From the NCBI RefSeq assembly GCF_001306455.1, contig NZ_LGTQ01000010.1, positions 124,001 through 188,000 of the forward strand: a DNA stretch of 64,000 nt, in the 5' to 3' direction. The notes under the pieces were generated by a model, which was not told the DNA's origin, did not search any database, and worked only from the letters and a program-made list of their open reading frames with translations. Position numbers and translations under genes: made by a program. The stretch comes from Jiulongibacter sediminis. Its GTDB lineage: Bacteria; Bacteroidota; Bacteroidia; Cytophagales; Spirosomataceae. This document shows, piece by piece, positions 33,800 through 43,242 of the stretch (positions are counted from its first letter, which is position 1; every line of letters starts with the position of its first letter).

Positions 33800-33832
33800 C
33801 TTTGGGCTTTACGACAGCTCTACTTTTACGCC

Positions 33833-35182
33833 ATGAATAATGAGCAGCTGATTAATAAGTATAATGTGGCCGGGCCACGGTACACCTCCTACCCTACTGT
33901 GCCCGCATGGAATCTTGAGGATTTCAACTTGCCTGATTGGCAAATTGACATCAAAAAGACCTTCCAGAAAGATCAAAACATCGGCATTTACATTCATTTA
34001 CCTTACTGCGAGAGCCTTTGCACTTTCTGTGCATGCCATAAGCATATCACTATCAATCATTCTGTCGAAGGACCCTACATTGAAGCTTTGCTCAAAGAAT
34101 GGCAATTGTACCTATCTCTTTTTGACCAAAAGCCGGTATTAAAAGAGCTCCATCTTGGCGGCGGTACGCCAAGTTTCTTTTCTCCCGAAAACCTGAAATA
34201 CCTGATTGAAAATTTACTTTCAGAAGTTACAGTACCGAAAGACGCTGCTTATGGTTTTGAGGGGCACCCAATGAATACCACAAGAAAACACCTTGAGGTT
34301 CTTCATGCCCTGGGATTTAATAGAGTAAGCTTTGGGGTTCAGGATTATGACGCTAAAGTGCAGCGTGCCATAAATCGACATCAGCCATTTGAAAAAGTTA
34401 AGGAAGTCACCGAAATAGCCCGTGAGATTGGCTACACCTCCATTAGTCATGATTTGGTTTATGGGTTACCATTTCAAACCATCAATGGCATCAAAAATAC
34501 GGTAGAGAAAACGCTCAGTCTAAAACCAGACCGCTTGTCTTTCTACAGTTATGCTCATGTACCTTGGATCAAAGGAAACGGTCAACGTGGCTTTTCTGAA
34601 GAGAATCTGCCTGGTGGGGCAGAAAAAAGAGCTCTCTACGAGCTAGGTAAAAAACTTTTTGAAAAGGCCGGATATGAAGAGGTAGGAATGGATCACTTCG
34701 CAAAACCAAGTGACGAACTCTTTATTGCTCGTGAAGAAGGTCGTTTACACCGCAATTTCATGGGCTATACCACTGAAAACGCTCAAACGCTTATTGGACT
34801 TGGTGTTTCTGCCATTGGCAACTCAGCCACCACCTATTTTCAAAATGACAAAGTTTTAAAATCTTATCTTGAAAAGCTTCAAAACGGAAAGTGGCCTGTG
34901 GTTAAAGGGCACCTATTGACAGAGAAGGAAGTGCTTGCCAGGGAGATTATCGAAGACATTATGTGCAACTTCCACACCAAAAGGCTTGATGTTTTTGCTG
35001 ATGACAATCCAGAAATTTATGGGGAGCTTCGAGCAATGGAACAAGATGGAATATTGACTTTCAACCAATCTGATCTTTGGGTCAAAGAACCCGGAAAGGC
35101 GTTTGTCAGGAATATAGCCATGCTTTTTGACGAACATTTGAAAAAGGATAGTCAAAAGCCGCTTTTCTCAAAGACCATCTGA
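33833..35182 (+). CDS. hemN: Oxygen-independent coproporphyrinogen III oxidase
   Basis: HemN is a radical-SAM enzyme that decarboxylates coproporphyrinogen III in heme synthesis without oxygen. The iron-sulfur cluster motif is CESLCTFC (Cys59, Cys63, Cys66), preceded by GPRYTSYPTVP, a HemN hallmark, and followed by LHLGGGTPSFFSPE and FGVQDYDAKVQRAINRHQ. The C-terminal HemN domain (RNFMGYTT, GLGVSAIG) is present. ATG 33833 was chosen; the upstream frame from 33785 adds sixteen poorly matching codons. It ends two bases before the converging small gene. Confidence 0.96.
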   Translation: MNNEQLINKYNVAGPRYTSYPTVPAWNLEDFNLPDWQIDIKKTFQKDQNIGIYIHLPYCESLCTFCACHKHITINHSVEGPYIEALLKEWQLYLSLFDQKPVLKELHLGGGTPSFFSPENLKYLIENLLSEVTVPKDAAYGFEGHPMNTTRKHLEVLHALGFNRVSFGVQDYDAKVQRAINRHQPFEKVKEVTEIAREIGYTSISHDLVYGLPFQTINGIKNTVEKTLSLKPDRLSFYSYAHVPWIKGNGQRGFSEENLPGGAEKRALYELGKKLFEKAGYEEVGMDHFAKPSDELFIAREEGRLHRNFMGYTTENAQTLIGLGVSAIGNSATTYFQNDKVLKSYLEKLQNGKWPVVKGHLLTEKEVLAREIIEDIMCNFHTKRLDVFADDNPEIYGELRAMEQDGILTFNQSDLWVKEPGKAFVRNIAMLFDEHLKKDSQKPLFSKTI

Positions 35183-35184
35183 CC

Positions 35185-35499
35185 TCAAAGCCATTTGAGA
35201 AAAGACCAGGATTTTCGACTTTTTAAATAGTTGAAATTCTTATCGTTGGCATATGCTTCCTTCTCAAAAGAAATAAGATAATAGGCCTTCCAAACATCTT
35301 TAACTTGCAGGTAGTGGATAAACCATTCCATCAGGTACCAGAAATAAAATAAGAAAATCCCCATTTCCAGCTGTTGACGGATATGAATCCGCTCATGAAA
35401 AATCAGGTAATCATTAGGCTCTTTTTCCCGGATGAGGATAAACGGAAAAAGTGTCATGCCATTGACATGCAACCTGCTGATGCCTTTGAGGATAATCAT
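35185..35499 (-). CDS. Small membrane-associated protein with HExxH motif
   Basis: The 104-residue protein has a hydrophobic N-terminal strand region, the motif HERIH (His35-Glu36-Arg37-Ile38-His39), a transmembrane-like aromatic segment (IFLFYFWYLMEWFIHY) and FEKEAYAND with Glu79 and Glu81. HExxH plus a downstream Glu is the layout of gluzincin metallopeptidases, and similar short proteins are conserved in Bacteroidota by memory. Protease activity is untested and the chain is far shorter than known enzymes. It could be a minimal protease or only a metal-binding protein. Confidence 0.6.
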   Translation of the reverse strand: MIILKGISRLHVNGMTLFPFILIREKEPNDYLIFHERIHIRQQLEMGIFLFYFWYLMEWFIHYLQVKDVWKAYYLISFEKEAYANDKNFNYLKSRKSWSFLKWL

Positions 35500-35517
35500 G
35501 CCGGCAAATTCCGACTT

Positions 35518-36219
35518 TTATTTAATTGACCGAAGCATTTCCGTTACAGATTTCTTGGGAGCAGCTTCATAAGCAGAAATCAAAATCTCAACCAGACTTT
35601 TTACAGCACATCCGTTTCTTTCAGCCCTGAAGTAATAGTACTCCTTTCCCGGTAATCTTGCTCCCAGCTCAAGGCTCGGCAGTCTGGAAAGCTCACGACC
35701 TTTCATATCCAGCCAGCTATAATTAGTCTCCGGCTCTATAATCTCTGTGGCTACGAATACTTTTTCTGAGGGCCTGAATTCAGTTTTACCTATTTTATAC
35801 AAAGGCAGGCTAAACACATTGAGTTTTATTCGGGCGTTATATTCTTTTCCGGCCTTTGCAACATGTGCGGTGTAGTAGCCGGAATGCTCAGGAAATAGAT
35901 TTTGAAGTAAAACATCCTTACCAATACTCTGGAAACCGTGTGGACCTTTCCATTCGTATTCGGCAGTTTTTCCCAAATCAGGAGCTTTAAGATAAACCTC
36001 TCCTTTTTCACAAATATTAATAACCTGACTGCGAGCCAGTGCCAAAAAACGGGAGTACTCAATTTCCCTGTGATCATTAAAAGAGTAGTAATTCATCGCC
36101 GTGGTATCAGCAGTCACCTTAGTGAATAACTTATTCTTCGCTTCTGCCAGCGAACATGGCTGAAGAAGCCAGAGTATAATAAATGAACATTTTATCTTTT
36201 TGTGTAAGATTAGCTTCAT
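35518..36219 (-). CDS. Exported protein of unknown function with Ig-like segment
   Basis: The 233 residues start with a signal peptide (MKLILHKKIKCSFIILWLLQPCSLAEA). The middle (ICEKGEVYLKAPDLGKTAEYEWKGPHGF...SGYYTAHVAKAGKEY) reads like an Ig-like or PKD-type sandwich, common in Bacteroidota surface proteins where it decorates longer chains. No T9SS C-terminal signal or LPxTG-like motif was seen. ATG 36219 is taken rather than TTG 36225. It shares direction with the small HExxH gene 18 bases further on. Confidence 0.6.
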   Translation of the reverse strand: MKLILHKKIKCSFIILWLLQPCSLAEAKNKLFTKVTADTTAMNYYSFNDHREIEYSRFLALARSQVINICEKGEVYLKAPDLGKTAEYEWKGPHGFQSIGKDVLLQNLFPEHSGYYTAHVAKAGKEYNARIKLNVFSLPLYKIGKTEFRPSEKVFVATEIIEPETNYSWLDMKGRELSRLPSLELGARLPGKEYYYFRAERNGCAVKSLVEILISAYEAAPKKSVTEMLRSIK

Positions 36220-36283
36220 AGGCAAACTTTTAAGTGTTACGGTGGTCTGTTAACAAATAAGCTCAATTTTCATGCTAAAAAAT

Positions 36284-36313
36284 AAAAAGCCCCTCCGGCA
36301 AACCAGAGGGGCT
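36284..36313 (-). terminator. Terminator after the porin-like gene
   Basis: AGCCCCTC (36288-36295) pairs with GAGGGGCT (36306-36313); the A-run at 36284-36288 provides the U-tract on the minus strand. Confidence 0.85.
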
Positions 36314-36343
36314 AAGTAAATGCTTAAACGTTTTTAGTAATTT

Positions 36344-36970
36344 TTACAGGATTTTCTTTGCCAGCGTCAGCTGCCAGCCGGCAGGTCTTTGAGAAAACTT
36401 ATCTTCGTTATTAAAATTCATAATATTGATATCAGATAGGCCTCCTTCTCTCCTAAGGTCAATATCAAAACCCAAAAGCGTAATACCTGCCCCAAGCTGA
36501 TACCCCCAGGTAGAATTGGAAAAGGCCTCGCCCGTATTAGTGGTGTACTCTGCAAGAGCATCTCTTAATTTCATATCCTCCGACAACTTTACTGATGCCA
36601 CCGGACCGCCCATAACTCTTAAAAAGCCCAGCGGCTTAAACCCAATCATTACAGGAATATCAAGATTAGTGTATTTTACATCCACCAGCTCAGGTGATCC
36701 GCCGCCAAATGGGGTAACAGAGACTTTTCCCCCCTTTGTAGCAACCATTATTTCAGGTTGTAAATAAAATTTATCACCAATACGACCCCATATCCCAAAT
36801 GCAAAACCTGTTTTGGTGTCCAGACTTTCAGAGATATTATTTTTTAATGAGCCTGCGTCTGTACTAATGTTCGTCAGGTTAACTCCACCTTTAATTCCAA
36901 GACCTGATTGGGAGTAGGCCGAAACGCTAAACAGAGTCAGAGCTATTAAAGCGGCAAATAACTTTTTCAT
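36344..36970 (-). CDS. Porin-family (PorT-like) outer-membrane barrel protein
   Basis: The 208-residue product has a signal peptide (ending near VSAYSQ) and then the beginning GLGIKGGVNLTNIST, the mark of the PorT-like 8-stranded outer-membrane barrels of Bacteroidota. Alternating strands continue to the C-terminal GWQLTLAKKIL. Such proteins are common and their function is generally unknown. It has its own terminator. Confidence 0.85.
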   Translation of the reverse strand: MKKLFAALIALTLFSVSAYSQSGLGIKGGVNLTNISTDAGSLKNNISESLDTKTGFAFGIWGRIGDKFYLQPEIMVATKGGKVSVTPFGGGSPELVDVKYTNLDIPVMIGFKPLGFLRVMGGPVASVKLSEDMKLRDALAEYTTNTGEAFSNSTWGYQLGAGITLLGFDIDLRREGGLSDINIMNFNNEDKFSQRPAGWQLTLAKKIL

Positions 36971-37173
36971 TTTTTCGGTGTTTTAATTAATCTGGCAATC
37001 TAACGCTGCCTTTTAAAATCTTAGTATGATGAAACGCTATATTAACGTTCTGTTCATCTCTCAGATGCCCGTTTCTATGAGCTGGTTGCAATGCAAATGT
37101 CTGAATTTCTTCAGGATTGTAAATTAATATGTTTTATTTCGGGCATTGAACCCATTTCTTAGGTTTCCATTTT

Positions 37174-38550
37174 ATGGCTAAAGCAAAAACAGCATATTTC
37201 TGTCAAAATTGTGGATATAATTCTCCAAAATGGTTAGGCAAATGTCCTTCGTGCAATCAATGGAACTCGCTGGTAGAAGAGCTTATAGCCTCTGATGAGC
37301 AGGACAAAGGTTCATGGCGTTTTGGGTCAAATAACGTGAAGCCTAAAGCCAAGCCTAAAACCATCAATGAAATCACAACGGCTGAGCGATATCGGATTCA
37401 TACCAATGATGAAGAGTTTGATCGTGTGCTGGGTGGTGGTCTGGTGCCCGGGTCTTTAATTTTGATTGGTGGCGAGCCTGGAATCGGGAAATCAACGCTC
37501 ATGCTTCAACTAGCCCTGAGCCTGAAAGATTATAATGTACTTTATATATCGGGTGAAGAAAGTGAACAACAGCTTAAAATGAGAGCACAGCGTCTAAAGC
37601 ACCAAAATGACCGATGTTACATTTTGACCGAAACTGCTACTGACGCCATCTTTAAACAAATAGAATTGCTGGAGCCGGATGTCATTATCGTCGATTCTAT
37701 TCAAACAATGGTTTCGCCATTGATTGAATCAGGTGCCGGTTCTGTTTCTCAAATCAAAGAGTGTGCTGCCGAATTCATGACTTTTGCCAAAGAATCTGAC
37801 GTTCCGGTACTTATGATTGGCCATATTACAAAAGAAGGTAGCCTGGCAGGCCCTAAAGTTCTGGAGCACATGGTTGATACTGTTTTGACTTTTGAAGGCG
37901 ACCGCTACATGGCATATCGATTGCTCAGAACAAGCAAAAACCGATTTGGAAGTACCTCAGAACTGGGCATCTATGAGATGTTAGCTGATGGTCTGAGAGA
38001 AGTGAGCAACCCATCTGAAATATTAATTTCTGAACGGACAGAGCAAATCAGTGGTATCAGTATAGCATCCATGATGGAAGGTAACAGGCCTTTGAATGTA
38101 GAGATTCAATCGTTGGTTAGCACCGCCAACTATGGAACTCCGCAGAGAACCAGCAACGGATTCGATAATCGAAGACTTCAAATGCTCCTAGCCGTTTTAG
38201 AGAAAAGAGGAGGTTTCAGACTGGGTACGCAAGATGTTTTCCTGAATGTGGCAGGAGGCTTGAAAGTGGAGGATCCCGCCATTGATCTCGCTGTTTGCGT
38301 TGCGGTGGCCTCCTCTTATGAAGACTTGCCTGTGCCTTCATCCAGCTGTTTTGCGGCAGAAGTAGGGCTCGGTGGCGAGATCAGAGCCGTCAGCCGAATA
38401 GAAGGCCGAATCTCAGAAGCCGAAAAACTGGGTTTTAAACGAATTTTCATCTCAGAAAATAACCTCAAAGGTCTCGATAAATCGAAGTTTAAAATTCAGA
38501 TTTTCTCTGCAGAAAAGCTCGAACAAGTTTTTATGGAGCTCTTTGGCTAA
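37174..38550 (+). CDS. radA: DNA repair protein RadA
   Basis: RadA (Sms) is a RecA-like branch-migration ATPase. The 458 residues contain the N-terminal C4 zinc finger (Cys10, Cys13, Cys24, Cys27), the Walker A motif GGEPGIGKST near residue 99, the RadA-specific KNRFGSTSELG motif and a Lon-protease-like C-terminal domain (GLKVEDPAIDLAV). It takes part in recombination and repair of stalled forks. It is a single gene, with a 230-base spacer before otsA-otsB that shows no clear feature. Confidence 0.96.
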   Translation: MAKAKTAYFCQNCGYNSPKWLGKCPSCNQWNSLVEELIASDEQDKGSWRFGSNNVKPKAKPKTINEITTAERYRIHTNDEEFDRVLGGGLVPGSLILIGGEPGIGKSTLMLQLALSLKDYNVLYISGEESEQQLKMRAQRLKHQNDRCYILTETATDAIFKQIELLEPDVIIVDSIQTMVSPLIESGAGSVSQIKECAAEFMTFAKESDVPVLMIGHITKEGSLAGPKVLEHMVDTVLTFEGDRYMAYRLLRTSKNRFGSTSELGIYEMLADGLREVSNPSEILISERTEQISGISIASMMEGNRPLNVEIQSLVSTANYGTPQRTSNGFDNRRLQMLLAVLEKRGGFRLGTQDVFLNVAGGLKVEDPAIDLAVCVAVASSYEDLPVPSSSCFAAEVGLGGEIRAVSRIEGRISEAEKLGFKRIFISENNLKGLDKSKFKIQIFSAEKLEQVFMELFG

Positions 38551-38780
38551 GGCCAATTCGTTATCACAACCTTTTGTACTTTTCTACTCCAAAAAATCTT
38601 TGGCTAAATATTCATGCCTTGCTTTTGCCCCTAAAAAGGACTATCTTAAAGCAAGGAATTGAGCTTTATTAATCGCTTTCAATATTAAATTGTATTATTC
38701 TAACAATTTAAACCGCTCAAAACCAACTTACGTTTCTTAAGGCAAGAATTGTATTTTTCTCATTTATTCAAAACTATTCT

Positions 38781-40988
38781 ATGAGCCAGGCAAAAAGACT
38801 TCTTATTGTATCAAACCGACTTCCTTATCAACTGAGTGAGGAAGATGACGAATTTAAACTGACCATGAGTAGTGGCGGTCTCGTCTCTGCATTAAAAAGT
38901 TACATGGAAAACTCTTCCGCGGATTTCAGCGACATGCATTGGTATGGTAACGCGGACTTTAGTGAGAAAGAATGGGCTAAGGCAAGCGAACAATTGGCCG
39001 AAAAAACGGATGCCATCAAACCTGTTTTTATTCCAAAAAACCTCAAGGAAAAACACTACAGTGGCTTCTCAAATTCTACTCTATGGCCACATTTCCATTA
39101 TTTCCCGACTTTCACCAAATATGATCAGTCTGACTATAAGGCTTACTACAAGGTGAATGAAATGTTTGCCAAAAAAATCATTGAGAATTATCAAAAAGAC
39201 GACGTTATCTGGGTTCATGATTATCAGCTTCTTTTGTTGCCTGAGATGCTGAGAAGAAAACTTCCCGACGCCACAATCGGCTTTTTCTTACATATTCCTT
39301 TTCCGTCTTTTGAGATTTTCAGAATGCTGCCACGTGAATGGCGTGAGAATATTTTAAGAGGAATGCTAGGTTCAGATTTGGTGGGATTTCATACCAATGA
39401 TTACGTGCTTCATTTTCAAAAGTCGGTTCGAATGCTTTTGGGATATGAAAGTAAAAGAAGGCTCATTCAAACTGAGAACAGGGCTATCAGATCAGACCTT
39501 TTCCCAATAAGTATTGATTACCATCTGTTTAACAAATCATTTGACAAGCCTGAGGTCAAGAAAATCAAACGGCAGATGAGCAATCTGATGCCGAATATGA
39601 AAACCATCTTCTCGGTAGACCGTCTTGACTATACAAAAGGTATCGGAAACCGACTTCGGGCTTATGAGCATTTTCTAAAAGAAAACCCTGAGTGGCATGA
39701 GAAAGTAACATTTAATCTGGTAGTCGTGCCTTCACGTGATGTGATCAAGCAATACGGAGAAAACAAACGAAAACTGGAGGAGTTAGTTGGCCGGATTAAC
39801 GGAGCCTTTGGTAAAATGGGCTGGCAACCGGTAGTATATCAGTATCGTAGTCTCAATTTTGATGAGCTCTGTGCCTGCTATACCGGGTGTGATGTAGCCT
39901 TGATTACACCTGTACGCGATGGAATGAATCTGGTTTCAAAGGAATTTGTCGCCAGCCGAAAAGACTTGAAAGGAGTACTTGTTTTGAGTGAGATGGCTGG
40001 CTCGGCGGCGGAGCTTGGAGAAGCCATTCTCATTAACCCTACCGACCTGGATGAACTTGCAACAGGCATAAAAAGAGCCCTAAATATGCCATTAATGATG
40101 CAAAGCCGTCATCTTGAAATTATGCAGGAACGAATCAGAACTTATGATGTAAACATGTGGGCTCAGGATTTTATGACAGAACTTAGTAATGTAAAAGCAC
40201 TTCAGGCCAGTAAAAAAATAAGACAAGCCGGACCCGTAGTGAAAAGAGATATAAAAAAGCAATATGATAATGCGGACAAACGTATGTTCTTCCTCGATTA
40301 TGACGGAACACTGATGCCGTTTCAGTCCCAGCCTCATTTGGCTCAGCCGAATGAGCGTGTACTGAATATGTTGGAAAAACTTGCTTCTGACCCTAAGAAC
40401 ATAGTTACTGTGATAAGTGGAAGAGACCGGGATACACTAAATGAATGGCTTGGTCATTTACCCATCAATTTGGTAACAGAGCATGGTGCCGCCAAGAAAA
40501 TGAAGGGAGAAGATTGGAAATTGACAGAGAAGGTTTTCAGACCAGAATGGCGTCAGGAGATTTATCACCAGATGAAACTCAATGTACACCGATGTGCCAA
40601 ATCGTTTATTGAGGAGAAAAATTTCGCAGTAGCCTGGCACTACCGAAATGCCGACAAAGATCTTGGCTTCCTACGTTCAAGAGAGCTCATTGATTCGCTC
40701 TACCGGGTCATCAATAATAATATGCCGCTTCAGGTGATTGATGGAAATAAAGTAGTGGAAGTACGGATGACAGGTGTAGATAAAGGGTCTGCCGCTCGTG
40801 AAATTTACGATCAGGAAAAAGGAGATTTTGTACTGGCCATAGGCGATGACCGAACTGACGAAGATATGTTCAGAGCTTTGAATGAGGTTGCTTACACCAT
40901 AAAAGTGGGTACAGAGAACTCTGAAGCGAAATATAACTTCACTAATATTTCTGAAGTGCTTCCATTTTTTGAAGACATAATTGACTAA
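38781..40988 (+). CDS. Fused trehalose-6-phosphate synthase/phosphatase
   Basis: The 735-residue chain joins both steps of trehalose synthesis. The N-terminal GT20 synthase (about 1-470) has SNRLPY, WVHDYQLLLLP, the UDP-glucose-binding VDRLDYTKGI and RDGMNLVSKEF. The C-terminal HAD phosphatase (about 490-735) has the nucleophile motif FLDYDGTL with Asp506 and Asp508, VISGRDRDTL and GDDRTDEDMF. Making trehalose from UDP-glucose and glucose-6-phosphate supports osmotic and desiccation tolerance. The next gene is an MscS channel 72 bases downstream. Confidence 0.96.
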   Translation: MSQAKRLLIVSNRLPYQLSEEDDEFKLTMSSGGLVSALKSYMENSSADFSDMHWYGNADFSEKEWAKASEQLAEKTDAIKPVFIPKNLKEKHYSGFSNSTLWPHFHYFPTFTKYDQSDYKAYYKVNEMFAKKIIENYQKDDVIWVHDYQLLLLPEMLRRKLPDATIGFFLHIPFPSFEIFRMLPREWRENILRGMLGSDLVGFHTNDYVLHFQKSVRMLLGYESKRRLIQTENRAIRSDLFPISIDYHLFNKSFDKPEVKKIKRQMSNLMPNMKTIFSVDRLDYTKGIGNRLRAYEHFLKENPEWHEKVTFNLVVVPSRDVIKQYGENKRKLEELVGRINGAFGKMGWQPVVYQYRSLNFDELCACYTGCDVALITPVRDGMNLVSKEFVASRKDLKGVLVLSEMAGSAAELGEAILINPTDLDELATGIKRALNMPLMMQSRHLEIMQERIRTYDVNMWAQDFMTELSNVKALQASKKIRQAGPVVKRDIKKQYDNADKRMFFLDYDGTLMPFQSQPHLAQPNERVLNMLEKLASDPKNIVTVISGRDRDTLNEWLGHLPINLVTEHGAAKKMKGEDWKLTEKVFRPEWRQEIYHQMKLNVHRCAKSFIEEKNFAVAWHYRNADKDLGFLRSRELIDSLYRVINNNMPLQVIDGNKVVEVRMTGVDKGSAAREIYDQEKGDFVLAIGDDRTDEDMFRALNEVAYTIKVGTENSEAKYNFTNISEVLPFFEDIID

Positions 40989-41060
40989 AATCAGGAAACA
41001 AAAGTTGGCGTCAATACTGTTAAATAGACTGATATTTCTACAGAAGCATTTCTAATCTTT

Positions 41061-42140
41061 ATGGATAAAAAACTAATCATTGATATTGTTTTGTGGCTGA
41101 TAGCCCTCCCCGGAGGCTGGCTTTTAGGTAAAATATTGAAAGCCGCCGTTTTTCCTTCTCTGCATAAGTTTGCCCGAAGAACCAACAACAGTATAGATGA
41201 CGCCTTGATCACTGCTGTGGAGAAAGTGATTGTTCCTCTTTTCTGGGTTGTGGGCGTTTGGGTAGCTTATCATTACAGTGACCTTTTTCCCGAGTACAAA
41301 CCGGATATTAAGAAAGGAATTATTACGTTCAGCATCGCCTGCGTAACATGGGCATTGGGTTTTCTGATCAATGAGCTGGCGAAAATGTACCTTTTCAGTA
41401 TCGGAAAAGCCTTACCGGAAACCTCCATTTTTACCGTTATTATCAAAATTGGGGTTTATATTCTGGGATTGCTTTTTATCATGCACTACCTGAATATACC
41501 GATTGCTCCGGCCCTCACGGCCTTGGGAGTTGGAGGTCTGGCGGTGGCTCTGGCTTTGCAAGATACACTGAGTAATCTCTTCTCGGGACTTCAAATGCTG
41601 GCGGCAAAAAAGTTAAAGCCTGGTGATTATGTCCAACTCGATACGGGTGATGAAGGTTTCGTGGAAGATATTTCCTGGAGAAATACGACTATAAGAGCCT
41701 TGGGTAATCACATTATAATTGTTCCGAACAGTACAATGGCTGGTAGCATAGTCAAAAATTTCATCCTGCCTGATTCTCAAAATTCAGTTCTGGTTCCGGT
41801 AGGTGTGGCCTATGACTCTGATCTAAAAAAAGTGGAAAAAGTAGCCATTGAAGTAGGAAAGCATATTCAACAAACCATTGAAGGAGCGGTGGTTGATCAT
41901 GAACCTTTTATTCGTTATAATGAATTTGCCGATAGCAGTATCAATTTCAACATCATCCTTAGAGCAGGTGATTTTGTAAGTCAATACCTCATGAAACACG
42001 AGTTTATTAAAGCACTGCACGAGCGTTTTGATCAGGAAGGTATAGAGATTCCGTTCCCGATAAGAACGGTACATTTGAAATCCGGCAACCTGAATATTGA
42101 ACAAAAAACTTTAAACTCAGGCTTAGATCAGCCTTCGTAG
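41061..42140 (+). CDS. MscS-type mechanosensitive ion channel
   Basis: The 359 residues comprise four predicted transmembrane helices and the MscS domain: the pore-lining helix with ALGVGGLAVALALQDTLSNL (near residue 150) followed by the beta domain GFVEDISWRNTTIRALGNHIIIVPNS. It releases solutes on hypo-osmotic shock. Its end overlaps the converging VOC gene by 13 bases. The location between trehalose synthesis and potassium uptake fits osmoregulation. Confidence 0.93.
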   Translation: MDKKLIIDIVLWLIALPGGWLLGKILKAAVFPSLHKFARRTNNSIDDALITAVEKVIVPLFWVVGVWVAYHYSDLFPEYKPDIKKGIITFSIACVTWALGFLINELAKMYLFSIGKALPETSIFTVIIKIGVYILGLLFIMHYLNIPIAPALTALGVGGLAVALALQDTLSNLFSGLQMLAAKKLKPGDYVQLDTGDEGFVEDISWRNTTIRALGNHIIIVPNSTMAGSIVKNFILPDSQNSVLVPVGVAYDSDLKKVEKVAIEVGKHIQQTIEGAVVDHEPFIRYNEFADSSINFNIILRAGDFVSQYLMKHEFIKALHERFDQEGIEIPFPIRTVHLKSGNLNIEQKTLNSGLDQPS

Positions 42141-42517
42141 AGCTCCAGCGGGAGACCGTCCGGATCGGCAAAGAATGTGAATTTTTTTCCGGTGATTTCG
42201 TCAATTCGGATGGGTTCAGCTGTTATTCCTGCATCAATTAATTTCTGACGCTCAACTTCAACGTTTTCTACCTCAAAAGCAAGGTGACGTAAACCTGCGG
42301 CTTCGGGTCTTGAAACTCTTGAAGGAGGATCAGGAAAAGAGAAAAGCTCAATCACATACTCGTCATTAAGGGTGAGATCTAATTTGTAAGATTGTCGGGT
42401 TTCACGAAAAGTTTCTTTGAGAACTTCAAAACCCAAAATTTGGCTGTAAAAAGCTTTACTTTTCTGATAATCAGAGCAAATAATAGCGATATGGTGGACT
42501 CTTTTAAGCTTCAGCAT
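42128..42517 (-). CDS. VOC-family protein, glyoxalase-like
   Basis: The 129-residue single-domain protein shows the vicinal-oxygen-chelate fold: HHIAIICSDYQKSKAFYSQILGFEV, IELFSFP, RHLAFEVENVE and FADPDGLPLELYEG. His, Glu, His and Glu stand at the positions of the glyoxalase I metal site, so metal binding is likely. It resembles the SMU/GloA2-type subfamily rather than true GloA. It is the last gene of a possible minus-strand operon headed by the aminotransferase-like gene. Confidence 0.88.
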   Translation of the reverse strand: MLKLKRVHHIAIICSDYQKSKAFYSQILGFEVLKETFRETRQSYKLDLTLNDEYVIELFSFPDPPSRVSRPEAAGLRHLAFEVENVEVERQKLIDAGITAEPIRIDEITGKKFTFFADPDGLPLELYEG

Positions 42518-42522
42518 CTTAC

Positions 42523-43215
42523 TTAGTCGTCGTCACGACCAATCATTTTCTGGAAGTTTTTGATATCACCCATTAACACCAGAATATCTGACTCATTGAA
42601 CTCATGTTCAGGATCAAGATCAATACTTACGGTGGAATATTTACTCATCATTCCCAAAATATTCTTTTTGGTCACAAACCGCTTAATACCAATTAGCTTG
42701 AGGTGATAGGTACCCATAAAGTCGATATTACCCGCAGTTCTTCCAAGATAACGTTTTGGCACTTCAATTTCCAAAATGCTACAGTCTTCGGAGAGGTCAA
42801 AAGACTCGACAACATTGTTCATTTCCAATTGCTTGGCAAACTGCTCGGCAGCAATTTTCTCAGGATTGAAAATGGTCTCGATACCGATGGACTCCAAAAC
42901 CGTTTGATGTAGGGGATTTATGGCACGGCCAATGATACTTTTAGCATTATGTTGCTTTAGCATAGCTGTGGTAAGAATGGAAGCTCCCACATCTTCCCCA
43001 ATAGCCACAATGACCTGATCTGCGTCTTTAATCGGCAACGAATTCAGGCTGGAAGGCTTTGAGCTGTCAAGACAAATGGTATGGGTAATGCGGTCTTTGT
43101 ATTGTTCTACAATCTCAAGTCCGTTATCCACACCAAATACCTCGTGCCCCATTCCAGTCAGGCGGGTAGCGAGGGTTGAACCAAAATTTCCTAAACCAAT
43201 GACAATGTATTTCAT
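42523..43215 (-). CDS. Potassium uptake regulatory protein, TrkA/KtrA type
   Basis: The 230 residues hold an RCK N-domain with the dinucleotide motif GLGNFGSTLA near the start, and an RCK C-domain (about 140-220). Such subunits form a ring that gates a TrkH/KtrB channel in response to ATP/ADP or NAD(H). The channel gene lies 27 bases upstream on the same strand, completing the two-gene uptake system. Confidence 0.93.
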   Translation of the reverse strand: MKYIVIGLGNFGSTLATRLTGMGHEVFGVDNGLEIVEQYKDRITHTICLDSSKPSSLNSLPIKDADQVIVAIGEDVGASILTTAMLKQHNAKSIIGRAINPLHQTVLESIGIETIFNPEKIAAEQFAKQLEMNNVVESFDLSEDCSILEIEVPKRYLGRTAGNIDFMGTYHLKLIGIKRFVTKKNILGMMSKYSTVSIDLDPEHEFNESDILVLMGDIKNFQKMIGRDDD

Positions 43216-43242
43216 GTCTTTACTTTTTTTATTTTTCGTTGA

